From an uncultured Methanobrevibacter sp. (GTDB lineage: Archaea; Methanobacteriota; Methanobacteria; Methanobacteriales; Methanobacteriaceae), in the NCBI GenBank assembly GCA_900319985.1, contig ONQL01000069.1, positions 1-7,935 on the forward strand: a stretch of DNA of 7,935 nucleotides, written 5' to 3'. Below the pieces are notes generated by a model. The model saw nothing but the letters and a program-made list of their open reading frames with translations, made no database searches and was not told the DNA's origin. The position numbers and the translations under genes were made by a program. Within the stretch, counting starts at the first letter, position 1, and the number at the start of each line of letters is the position of its first letter. Shown here piece after piece: positions 1-6,135 of the stretch.

Positions 1-372
1 TTAAAGAAAAATTAGAACGAATTTTTATCGAAGTTAAATTTCAAGTGTAAAAAAATAAAATTTGAAAGAAGCCTATAAAATTTTACAGACTCAAAAAAAG
101 GATATTGTTGAATAATAGACATCAATGATAGATACATCACCCAAATACAATCTAAAAGATTAATTAAATCAAAAATATTTCACACCAACCTATTTTAATC
201 AACGCCACATTAACATTGAGAGCAACCATTTCAAAATATAGTTTTGAAAAACGCTAGAATATATATAAAACACTTCAAAGCAAAGCAAAACTAAAAAAAT
301 CCCTGCGTTAATGTTTAAGAGTTTAATCATATGAAAAAAAAGATAAAATTGAAGGAAAATTAATCCCTTCCT
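1..372. other. Non-coding AT-rich region, left edge
   Basis: I see no convincing gene here. A plus-strand frame entering from the left edge reads KEKLERIFIEVKFQV and stops at 48-50, so it could be the tail of a gene cut by the window, but 15 codons cannot decide this. A 41-codon minus frame (12-137) has no usable ribosome binding site. The notable contents are a TATA-like element at 257-270, a perfect palindrome at 229-249, and the terminator of the adhesin-like gene near 334-373. The rest is A/T-rich sequence without recognisable RNA structure. Confidence 0.6.
229..270 (-). promoter_or_regulatory. Orphan TATA-like element with adjacent palindrome
   Basis: Read on the minus strand, 270-257 is TTTTATATATATTC, close to the archaeal TATA consensus TTTATATA. 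About 15-35 bases downstream, where a start site would fall, lies a perfect inverted repeat: TTTCAAAA (229-236), loop TATAG, TTTTGAAA (242-249). A palindrome over a start site is typical of a repressor operator. No obvious gene follows within the window: the transcript would run leftward off the edge, or encode a 21-codon frame from 229. The element is near-symmetrical, so a plus-strand promoter giving an RNA antisense to the adhesin-like gene's 3' end is also possible. Confidence 0.35.
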
Positions 373-373
373 T
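334..373 (-). terminator. Terminator of adhesin-like gene
   Basis: On the minus strand, AAGGAA (373-368) can pair with TTCCTT (357-352) across a 10-base loop, starting on the last base of the stop codon. An eight-T run follows at 341-334. Stem plus T-run fits an archaeal intrinsic terminator. Confidence 0.6.
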
Positions 374-2076
374 TAATTAACAATCACATTTACCTTTTTA
401 GAAGTTCCTTTGAAATATTTATCACCTGTAAACTTAATGGTTCCAACAAATGTGCCTTTTTTATTCAAATTTTTAACTTTAAAGACAGCCTTACCTTTAT
501 TGTTGGTTTTGACTTTGTAGGTTTTTCCTTTGATTTTCAAAGTAACTACTTTACCTTTCAATAGCTTTTTGCTGTTGAATTTCACTACTGCAACAACATT
601 CTTGACTTTTGCACTGGCTTTAGCTTTTACTGTTTTTGCAGATATTTTGGTTTTTGCTTTTTTAACAACCACTTTGACATTGTTTTTGCTGGAAGCCTCA
701 TAGACACTGTCTTCGGCAGATCTGATTGTTGCCTTGTAGGACTTAGGAGCTAAAGTTGAAATGTCAATTGAAACTTTACCTTTACTGTTGGTTTTCAAGG
801 TTTTTGAAATGCTTCCAACTTTAACTGTTACTTTTTTACCAGATACAAGACCTTGATAATCTTTTAATGTAATTATAAGCTTTTTACCGGATTTGTATGC
901 TGCAGTGACAGCAGATGCAATGATTTTTGGTTTATCCTTTGTGACATTTAGAGTAAATATCTCGGACAAATAGTCATATTCATTTTGTTTGTCTTCGAAA
1001 TTAATAGCGTATAAAACGATGATTTTATGTGAACCTTCTGAAAAGCGACCTAATTTAACTTTACGCCCGCCTGTTTCCCAAAAGTCTTTCATATCACTGC
1101 CCCATAGGTCAATGACAAAATTACTTTCAGATTTTCCAGGTCCCAGATGAGGATCAATCAATGCAATTAATCCCCCATGGATTACATACTCTTTGTCTTT
1201 TGGTTTGTTTGTGGAAAGTGTAAGATATACATCCTGACTAGTTAAAGCATTGGAAGGCATGCTGACATTAATTGGTGTCTCTTTGGTTAAAGTGGAGAAT
1301 GAAGCCTCATAAAGCACAATTGCATCATTTAATTTAATTGTTACAACATATTTGCCTAGTTTTAGGCCTTCCAATATATCAAGGAAACTTTGATTAAAAT
1401 CAGCGAATTTGAATTCTCCAGTAACCAATTTTATTGTAGCCGCTTTTATACCATTGATATATAAAGCCAACTCATTGTTTAGCAATGGATTAATAATATT
1501 TGTTTTGATAACCGGTAAATTTTTTTCAATAAAATTCAACAGATTCAAAATTGTAAAGCCATTTTCTCCAGCCCCAATATTTATGTAATTGCCTATGCTT
1601 TTTCCCAAGATGTTGTCACTACCATAAACTTCAAATCCGACAGCAGATTTTTCACTTTGGTTAAAGAGATCATATCCGTTAAATGCTAATGTTTCACCGA
1701 ATACTTCAGTATTCTCGTTTTTCAGAGTGTCTTCATCTTTGATATCTTTCAATTCATCGTTGAAAAATTCTTGTTCTTTAGATGATACCATTACAGTGCC
1801 GTTTGCATTATCTGGAATTTCAACACCAAAATTGTCCTCTTGAATGGAGGTGTCGGTGCCGTACTCCCTTTCATCATCAATATCCTGCACATTGTATTGA
1901 CTTAATTCATTTGACCCTCCATCCACCTGGGCACCTGCCTGAGATTCACCAACAATCACATCATCATTGCTGTTTTCAAGAGCAGATGCATCAATATCTT
2001 GTGACGCGCTAACTGCACCAAGTGTTAAAACTGCAAGTAACAGGAGCACTACAAACATTATCTTTTTAAATTTCAT
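373..2076 (-). CDS. Secreted adhesin-like protein with Ig-like repeats
   Basis: Predicted exported surface protein of 567 residues of the adhesin-like type abundant in Methanobrevibacter; its ligand is unknown. The ATG at 2076 is preferred because it opens a standard signal peptide (MKFKK, hydrophobic residues 7-20, cleavage after VSA near 24). Upstream in-frame starts (a TTG at 2121, an ATG at 2097) only add a polar leader. Residues about 25-125 are rich in Asp, Glu and Asn; about 125-380 form a less familiar beta-rich region. The C-terminus carries two Lys-rich Ig-like repeats (about 383-472 and 475-567), each with GKxVTxK and a later TNxKGK turn (KVTVKV/TNSKGKVSI and KVVTLKI/TNNKGKAVF). 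There is no C-terminal membrane anchor and no pseudomurein-binding repeat that I recognise, so retention may rely on the basic domain binding the wall. It stands alone, divergent from the C69 gene. Surface-protein class is fairly sure; the adhesion role is inference. Confidence 0.8.
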   Translation of the reverse strand: MKFKKIMFVVLLLLAVLTLGAVSASQDIDASALENSNDDVIVGESQAGAQVDGGSNELSQYNVQDIDDEREYGTDTSIQEDNFGVEIPDNANGTVMVSSKEQEFFNDELKDIKDEDTLKNENTEVFGETLAFNGYDLFNQSEKSAVGFEVYGSDNILGKSIGNYINIGAGENGFTILNLLNFIEKNLPVIKTNIINPLLNNELALYINGIKAATIKLVTGEFKFADFNQSFLDILEGLKLGKYVVTIKLNDAIVLYEASFSTLTKETPINVSMPSNALTSQDVYLTLSTNKPKDKEYVIHGGLIALIDPHLGPGKSESNFVIDLWGSDMKDFWETGGRKVKLGRFSEGSHKIIVLYAINFEDKQNEYDYLSEIFTLNVTKDKPKIIASAVTAAYKSGKKLIITLKDYQGLVSGKKVTVKVGSISKTLKTNSKGKVSIDISTLAPKSYKATIRSAEDSVYEASSKNNVKVVVKKAKTKISAKTVKAKASAKVKNVVAVVKFNSKKLLKGKVVTLKIKGKTYKVKTNNKGKAVFKVKNLNKKGTFVGTIKFTGDKYFKGTSKKVNVIVN

Positions 2077-2234
2077 AATACCACATATTTTTAACATGTA
2101 TTTCAGATTATTTCTTATCAAGTTTGTTTAAAATATTGGGAATGATATTGCAAACAATTGAAGTTAGAGTGTCATGTTTTCCCAACCAATTTCAAATCAA
2201 ACATTGTTTAATCAAAAGATATATATCTATATGT

Positions 2235-2260
2235 TTTGTATAATATATAACTTATACAAA
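2235..2260. promoter_or_regulatory. Perfect 9+9 inverted repeat, operator-like
   Basis: TTTGTATAA (2235-2243) and TTATACAAA (2252-2260) are exact reverse complements separated by TATATAAC. The dyad axis lies inside a TATA-like sequence, about 170 bases upstream of the adhesin-like gene's ATG and 300 upstream of the C69 gene. The shape (two half-sites roughly 17 bases apart centre to centre) suits a dimeric helix-turn-helix regulator. Being A/T-rich, it could arise by chance more easily than a mixed-base palindrome, but each arm keeps a G/C pair in register. Confidence 0.45.
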
Positions 2261-2542
2261 TGACAATCCCCGATTCATATTTAAGAACTTTACCAATATC
2301 TGTTTTTTCTTAATTTTTATTATTTTTATCATTTAACTATCTAATTTTTCTTTAATTTAATATAACTTCATTTCTTTAATGAAATAATATATTAGTCATA
2401 TATTTATAGACTCATTGACATAATTTTATTATATCTTGAATATCATGTCTAAAAAGAATAGTTTTTGCGAAGGATTATTATAAATTAAATAATTTTATTA
2501 AATATTTTTTTCATAGATTATGATACATATATGAATTTGTTT

Positions 2543-2547
2543 AGGAG
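2543..2547 (+). promoter_or_regulatory. Ribosome binding site of C69 peptidase gene
   Basis: AGGAG lies 9 bases before the ATG at 2557. It supports this start, which also gives a complete signal peptide. Confidence 0.7.
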
Positions 2548-2556
2548 AAAAATTTC

Positions 2557-4194
2557 ATGTCTGAGTTTAAATATTTATCTAAAAATTTGGTTTTTTTAGT
2601 TTTATGTTTAATACTGGTGTGTAGTATGCAGTCTTGTTCGGCATGTACTGCAGTATATGTAGGTCCTGATGTCAGTGCTGACGGTTCAATAATTTTTGCC
2701 AGGTCAAATGACTTACAGAAAGTTTTTGGAGAACATATTACTGTGACTCCCAAGGTGGAGAACGAACCCAGTCGGTTAATGCCTGTAAGTCTGGATGGAA
2801 AGATAAAAACTGAGATTCCAGCAACCACCTATCAATACACTGCAACACCATATATGAACAGCACAGTAGTACAGAATCAGGGTATCCATAATGCAGCTAC
2901 ATGCTCAAATGAATACGGTGTAGCTATGACCATGTCTGTTACAGGATTTCCAAACAATGCATCACTAGAAGCAGACCCATTAGTGAAAGAAGGTATTTGT
3001 GAAGATACCGCAACAGATCTTGTAATCTGCCAGAGCAAAACGGCCAGAGAAGGTGTAGAAACCCTTTTGGGAATCGTTGACAAGTATGGTAGCAGTGGGT
3101 CTGATATTGCCATAATTGCTGATCAAAAAGAAGTATGGTATGTTGAGATATATACCGGGCATCAGTACGCTGCAGTGAAATTACCAAGAGATAAAGTCTC
3201 AGTCTTCGGTAATGAGTATTCTTTAGAGTACTTATCTGACTATGAAGACAATATTACATCTAAAGATTTGATTTCACTTGCAGAAGAAAAGGGCTTTGCC
3301 GTGTATGGTAAAAATGGTGAAATTAACTTGTTTGATACATATTCCGGAGAGCAGACCACTACAGATTATTCTCATATGCGAACATGGATTGGACACCATA
3401 TTCTAGCGCCTTCTAAATATAGTACAGTCTACAATCGTGACTCCATGTATCCACTCTGTTTTTCACCAGATAAGAAGGTTTCAATAGAAGATGTTTCTCA
3501 GATTTACCGTAATAGGTATGAGGGAACTGAATATTCGCCTGATGAAACAAGTAGGGGAGACATGAGAGTAATTGGAAGTGAAACTACTTTAAGTGCCCAT
3601 ATAGTACAGGTGTTCCCAAATCTTCCAGCCGAAATGTCATGTGTTAGTTGGATTAGTTCCGGACCGCCGGTATATGGTGTGTATGTACCAATATCCAACG
3701 ACTGCATTAATGTCAGTGAGGCTTATGGGGCTAATCAGCCTGAAAATGAAAGTGGAGTGTTTGATACAAATAAATACCCATATTATGTCTTTAAGGATCT
3801 TTGTACTCGATGTTTGGGACCGGAAAACTACAAAATCTATGGTGAACCGGTGCAAGGATACTGGCATGAAGCGGAAAGCAACATGTTCTCTGGAATGAGT
3901 AAGGTAATTACACAAGCGGCAAAAATTAAGGACAATAATATCCGAGCAAAATATATCACTTCTTATTGCAATGATATGCAGACCAAAGCATTCAAAGACG
4001 GCAAACAAATACTGAACAATGTTATTTGGGAGCAAAACTATAATAGTAATACCTTTAAAACAGGACAAAATCCTGAGGTTCACCAAATGATGGGTGAAAA
4101 GGTAACTATTGATCCAATAGAAGTGAAACTCAATGCATCAGAATATGGGAATGTTCCCGAAGTGCCCAACAACAACTGGTTGATTTCAATTTAG
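2557..4194 (+). CDS. Secreted C69-family dipeptidase
   Basis: Predicted exported peptidase of 545 residues in family C69 (PepD-like, N-terminal nucleophile hydrolase fold), cleaving dipeptides or short peptides. A signal peptide (hydrophobic residues 11-22) ends in SCSA, followed directly by CTAVYVGPDVSADGS. Cys30 fits the family nucleophile, which works as the mature N-terminal residue, so signal cleavage after Ala29 would expose it. Other family features: ARSND (48-52, with the conserved Arg49 and Asn51), NEYGVAMTMS (118-127), KTAREGVETLLGIVDKYG (161-178), and IAIIADQKEVWYVEI (184-198) followed by GHQYAAVKLP. Length fits the larger secreted members. There is no C-terminal anchor or sorting signal, so it should act outside the membrane. 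It is a single-gene unit with AGGAG ahead of its ATG and its own terminator. The family is confident; the substrate is unknown. Nutrient peptides or pseudomurein peptides (all L-amino acids) are possible, which is inference only. Confidence 0.88.
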   Translation: MSEFKYLSKNLVFLVLCLILVCSMQSCSACTAVYVGPDVSADGSIIFARSNDLQKVFGEHITVTPKVENEPSRLMPVSLDGKIKTEIPATTYQYTATPYMNSTVVQNQGIHNAATCSNEYGVAMTMSVTGFPNNASLEADPLVKEGICEDTATDLVICQSKTAREGVETLLGIVDKYGSSGSDIAIIADQKEVWYVEIYTGHQYAAVKLPRDKVSVFGNEYSLEYLSDYEDNITSKDLISLAEEKGFAVYGKNGEINLFDTYSGEQTTTDYSHMRTWIGHHILAPSKYSTVYNRDSMYPLCFSPDKKVSIEDVSQIYRNRYEGTEYSPDETSRGDMRVIGSETTLSAHIVQVFPNLPAEMSCVSWISSGPPVYGVYVPISNDCINVSEAYGANQPENESGVFDTNKYPYYVFKDLCTRCLGPENYKIYGEPVQGYWHEAESNMFSGMSKVITQAAKIKDNNIRAKYITSYCNDMQTKAFKDGKQILNNVIWEQNYNSNTFKTGQNPEVHQMMGEKVTIDPIEVKLNASEYGNVPEVPNNNWLISI

Positions 4195-4271
4195 CAATAC
4201 TTATTCGTATTTTTATAAATGAACAATTGAACTCAAAATACATTCTGTAATTGGATTATAACACTATATGC

Positions 4272-4306
4272 ATAAGGAATATTCTTTCCTTATTTTTTTC
4301 TTTTTT
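4272..4306 (+). terminator. Terminator of C69 peptidase gene
   Basis: ATAAGGAA (4272-4279) pairs perfectly with TTCCTTAT (4286-4293) over a 6-base loop, and a T-rich tract (seven T, C, six T) runs to 4306. It lies about 80 bases past the stop codon. The AAGGAA/TTCCTT stem core is the same as in the adhesin-like gene's terminator. Confidence 0.75.
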
Positions 4307-4312
4307 AAGGGC

Positions 4313-4343
4313 TAAAAAAAATAATTTTGTGATAAAAAAAAAA
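4313..4343 (-). terminator. Poly-T terminator of DUF368 gene
   Basis: On the minus strand, about 50 bases past the DUF368 stop, there is a ten-T run (4343-4334) and then an eight-T run (4321-4314). No strong stem precedes it, but archaeal polymerase can terminate at T-runs alone. With the plus-strand terminator just beside it, this insulates two convergent genes. Confidence 0.5.
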
Positions 4344-4393
4344 CTTGCACAAAATCCATAAAATTTTTAGTAGAGTGTTATGTTTTGCACACC

Positions 4394-5263
4394 CTACTCC
4401 ATGTAATCAAATCTAGTCTCTAAAATAATAATCAATACAAAACCAATTACTGCAACGATTAAACATGGGAAAAGACCTGCAAAATTTAAACCGGCAGAAT
4501 CTATAATTTCCACTGCAGGAACCTTTAAAGATCCAAGCATAACACCAATAAGAAATGCCATTGTGACGTTTTCATGGTTTTTAAGCAGATAATTTAAGAT
4601 TTTTGAAAATCCGAGAATTCCTATCAAAGCACCTACAACAAAGGTAATGATTTCTGAGAAATGAAACTCATGAAGTGCTGTCAACATGTATTCATATTGT
4701 CCCAGAAGCAATAATAAAAATGATCCTGAAACACCAGGCAAAATCATTGCACAGATTGCTATCATACCAGAGAAGAACAATACAATCAAGGAATGATTGG
4801 CAGCCACCGGATTTAAACTTACAAATATGTATGTTAAAATGGCACCTATTACGGCAAATATAATATTTGTTAAATTAATTTCATTTAATTTCTTGAATAG
4901 AATTACTGCTGAAGCTATAATCAAACCTAAGAAAAATGAAAAAGTTAAAGAAGTATATACATCCATACAATAGGTAACAACTTTTGCCAATGTTAAAAAA
5001 GCAATTCCAATACCTAAAATCAATGGAATAAAGAATTTGAAATCAACCTCTTCCAATATGCTATTAATACAACCTCTGCCATCTCCTTTAAGCAATGGTT
5101 TTATAAATCCAAACTTAATATTACTTATCGCTTCCACCAAATGTCCATAAATTCCGGTAATTAATGCAATTGTTCCTCCAGAAACTCCCGGAACAATATC
5201 CGCCGAACCCATAAGGACACCGCGAATAAAAATTAAAAATGCTTCCTTTAAATCAAAACTCAA
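4394..5263 (-). CDS. DUF368 membrane protein, likely polyprenyl-phosphate transporter
   Basis: Integral membrane protein of 289 residues in the DUF368 family. Bacterial members (PopT) were recently shown to return undecaprenyl phosphate across the membrane for reuse in envelope synthesis; here the carrier would be an archaeal polyprenyl phosphate used for pseudomurein or glycan assembly, which is inference. The family signature RGVLMGSADIVPGVSGGT is at 14-31, and a second, related motif LPGVSGSFLLLLLGQYEYM is at 175-193; the paired PGVSG motifs suggest an internally duplicated transporter fold. Hydrophobic stretches are seen near 77-97, 105-123, 133-150, 157-175, 205-220, 232-246 and 262-280. 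The start is a TTG; AGGTGAT lies three bases before it, and the next Met (18) would cut into the signature. A terminator upstream separates it from aqpM, so it probably has its own promoter. It converges with the C69 gene. Confidence 0.85.
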   Translation of the reverse strand: MSFDLKEAFLIFIRGVLMGSADIVPGVSGGTIALITGIYGHLVEAISNIKFGFIKPLLKGDGRGCINSILEEVDFKFFIPLILGIGIAFLTLAKVVTYCMDVYTSLTFSFFLGLIIASAVILFKKLNEINLTNIIFAVIGAILTYIFVSLNPVAANHSLIVLFFSGMIAICAMILPGVSGSFLLLLLGQYEYMLTALHEFHFSEIITFVVGALIGILGFSKILNYLLKNHENVTMAFLIGVMLGSLKVPAVEIIDSAGLNFAGLFPCLIVAVIGFVLIIILETRFDYME

Positions 5264-5266
5264 TTT

Positions 5267-5273
5267 ATCACCT
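5267..5273 (-). promoter_or_regulatory. Strong ribosome binding site deciding a TTG start
   Basis: On the minus strand AGGTGAT lies three bases before TTG at 5263. The DUF2193 gene has the same AGGTGAT with the same three-base spacing before its ATG, which makes the TTG start credible. Confidence 0.75.
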
Positions 5274-5295
5274 AAAATAATTATTATTATATTTG

Positions 5296-5311
5296 ATTTA
5301 ATTAATTAAAT
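5296..5311. repeat. 16-bp AT-only palindrome upstream of DUF368
   Basis: ATTTAATTAATTAAAT is a perfect palindrome about 35 bases ahead of the DUF368 start, in the 89-base gap after aqpM. It may be part of the promoter (TATA-like AAATATAAT follows on the minus strand) or an operator. It contains only A and T, so chance is a serious alternative. Confidence 0.3.
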
Positions 5312-5320
5312 AATTTATCC

Positions 5321-5358
5321 AAAAAAAGAAAAAGAGAATAATTCATAAAGAATTATTC
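5321..5358 (-). terminator. Terminator of DUF2193-aqpM operon, overlapping the stop codon
   Basis: On the minus strand GAATAATTC (5358-5350) pairs perfectly with GAATTATTC (5344-5336) over a 5-base loop. The T-rich tract TCTTTTTCTTTTTTT follows at 5335-5321. The upstream arm contains the last Glu codon and the TAA stop of aqpM. Confidence 0.75.
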
Positions 5359-6126
5359 ATCATTAAATGGTTGCGGAAGTTCGCAAACTCCACTGCCTTT
5401 TGCAAGATATGCATAAGCAAATGCAGCACAGATTGCACCAAGAATAGGTCCGATTACATAAATTGGGAAGAATGACCAGAAGTTTGCTCCACCCAATAAA
5501 GTATCCATCAAGTATGGTCCAAATGTACGTGCAGGGTTAATTGAAGCACCGGTAAAAGCTCCTAAAACTGCAATTACTGCAGCTACAGTCATACCAATTG
5601 AAATTCCTGCAAAACCAGGTTCCGCTTTTTTATCAACTGCCACACCCATCACTACCATCATTAGGAAGAATGTTCCTAAAAATTCAGCGAAAATCGCTTG
5701 GAAATAACTTACACCAACGCCAGGGGCAGTAGCACCCAATCCTCCGATGGTTACTGCTGAAGCACCCATGAACAGGTAAACTGATAAACTTCCAAGAACT
5801 GCACCAATACATTGTGCTACAATATAATATATACTGTCAACCAAATCGATGTTTTTGGTTACAAGAAGTCCTATTGTTACAGCAGGATTCAGATGTGCCC
5901 CAGATATTTTTCCGAATACATAAATACATACCATTACAGTCAGACCAAATACCAATGCAATTGCAATCCAGTCACCCAAACCTCCTAAAAATCCAATCGC
6001 AGCATTTCCCGGATTGAAACTATCGGAGATTAAAAGTGTTGCAACTGCAGACCCGGTACCGAACAATACAAGGAAAAATGTTCCCAAAAGTTCTGCAAAG
6101 AATTTTTTTCTAATATTACAAGTCAT
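5353..6126 (-). CDS. aqpM: Aquaporin, AqpM type
   Basis: Six-helix membrane channel of 257 residues in the MIP family, closest by eye to archaeal AqpM of Methanothermobacter (about 246 residues), which passes water and some glycerol. Both pore motifs are intact: SGAHLNPAV with NPA at 80-82, and GASINPARTFGP with NPA at 197-199. The N-terminal AELLGTFFLVLFGTGSA and the GLGDWIAIALVFG stretch (48-61) are also AqpM-like. Aligning with AqpM, the narrow selectivity filter would be Phe60, Ile185, Ala194 and Arg200; AqpM has Phe, Ile, Ser, Arg, so Ile is kept but Ser is replaced by Ala. A short polar tail after the last helix (ending in ELPQPFNDE) is longer than in AqpM. It starts 9 bases after the DUF2193 stop with only a weak ribosome binding site (GCGAT), so co-transcription and probably translational coupling are expected. 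Confidence 0.93.
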   Translation of the reverse strand: MTCNIRKKFFAELLGTFFLVLFGTGSAVATLLISDSFNPGNAAIGFLGGLGDWIAIALVFGLTVMVCIYVFGKISGAHLNPAVTIGLLVTKNIDLVDSIYYIVAQCIGAVLGSLSVYLFMGASAVTIGGLGATAPGVGVSYFQAIFAEFLGTFFLMMVVMGVAVDKKAEPGFAGISIGMTVAAVIAVLGAFTGASINPARTFGPYLMDTLLGGANFWSFFPIYVIGPILGAICAAFAYAYLAKGSGVCELPQPFNDE

Positions 6127-6135
6127 TTTTATCGC

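Larger units (their letters stand above)
2077..2556. other. Divergent intergenic control region
   Basis: This 480-base, very AT-rich stretch separates two divergent genes and holds no convincing coding frame. It should contain both promoters. For the minus gene, candidates are the TATA-like palindrome AGATATATATCT (2217-2228) and TTATATATTAT within 2241-2252; either implies a leader of over 100 bases. For the plus gene, candidates are ATTATAAATTA near 2476-2486 and ATATATTTATAGA near 2398-2410. I cannot choose between them by eye. A small hairpin, TTCATT (2367-2372) with AATGAA (2378-2383), is also present but unremarkable in such AT-rich DNA. Confidence 0.55.

Noticed and set aside
1..50. 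Possible C-terminal tail of a plus-strand gene (KEKLERIFIEVKFQV, stop at 48-50)
   Set aside because: Only 15 codons, no family resemblance and no T-rich terminator after the stop; a chance open frame is as likely.
12..137. 41-codon minus-strand frame starting at an ATG at 137
   Set aside because: The only Shine-Dalgarno-like sequence (GGGTGAT) overlaps the ATG itself, and the composition is Phe/Leu/Ser-rich as expected of translated AT-rich noise.
1782..2012. Plus-strand frame of 76 codons
   Set aside because: Shadow of the adhesin-like gene: His/Gln/Leu-rich, no ribosome binding site, and the minus frame has a signal peptide and domains.
2398..2410. TATA-like ATATATTTATAGA as the C69 gene promoter
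   Set aside because: It would give a leader of over 120 bases, and several equally good A/T matches lie closer, so it was listed only as a candidate in the control region.
3637..4086. Minus-strand frame of 149 codons inside the C69 gene
   Set aside because: It lies entirely antisense to a gene with clear family motifs and has no credible start signal or recognisable domain.
4345..4391. Direct repeat TTGCACA at 4345-4351 and 4385-4391
   Set aside because: Seven bases repeated once near a terminator; no further copies or flanking gene features suggest an attachment site or mobile element.
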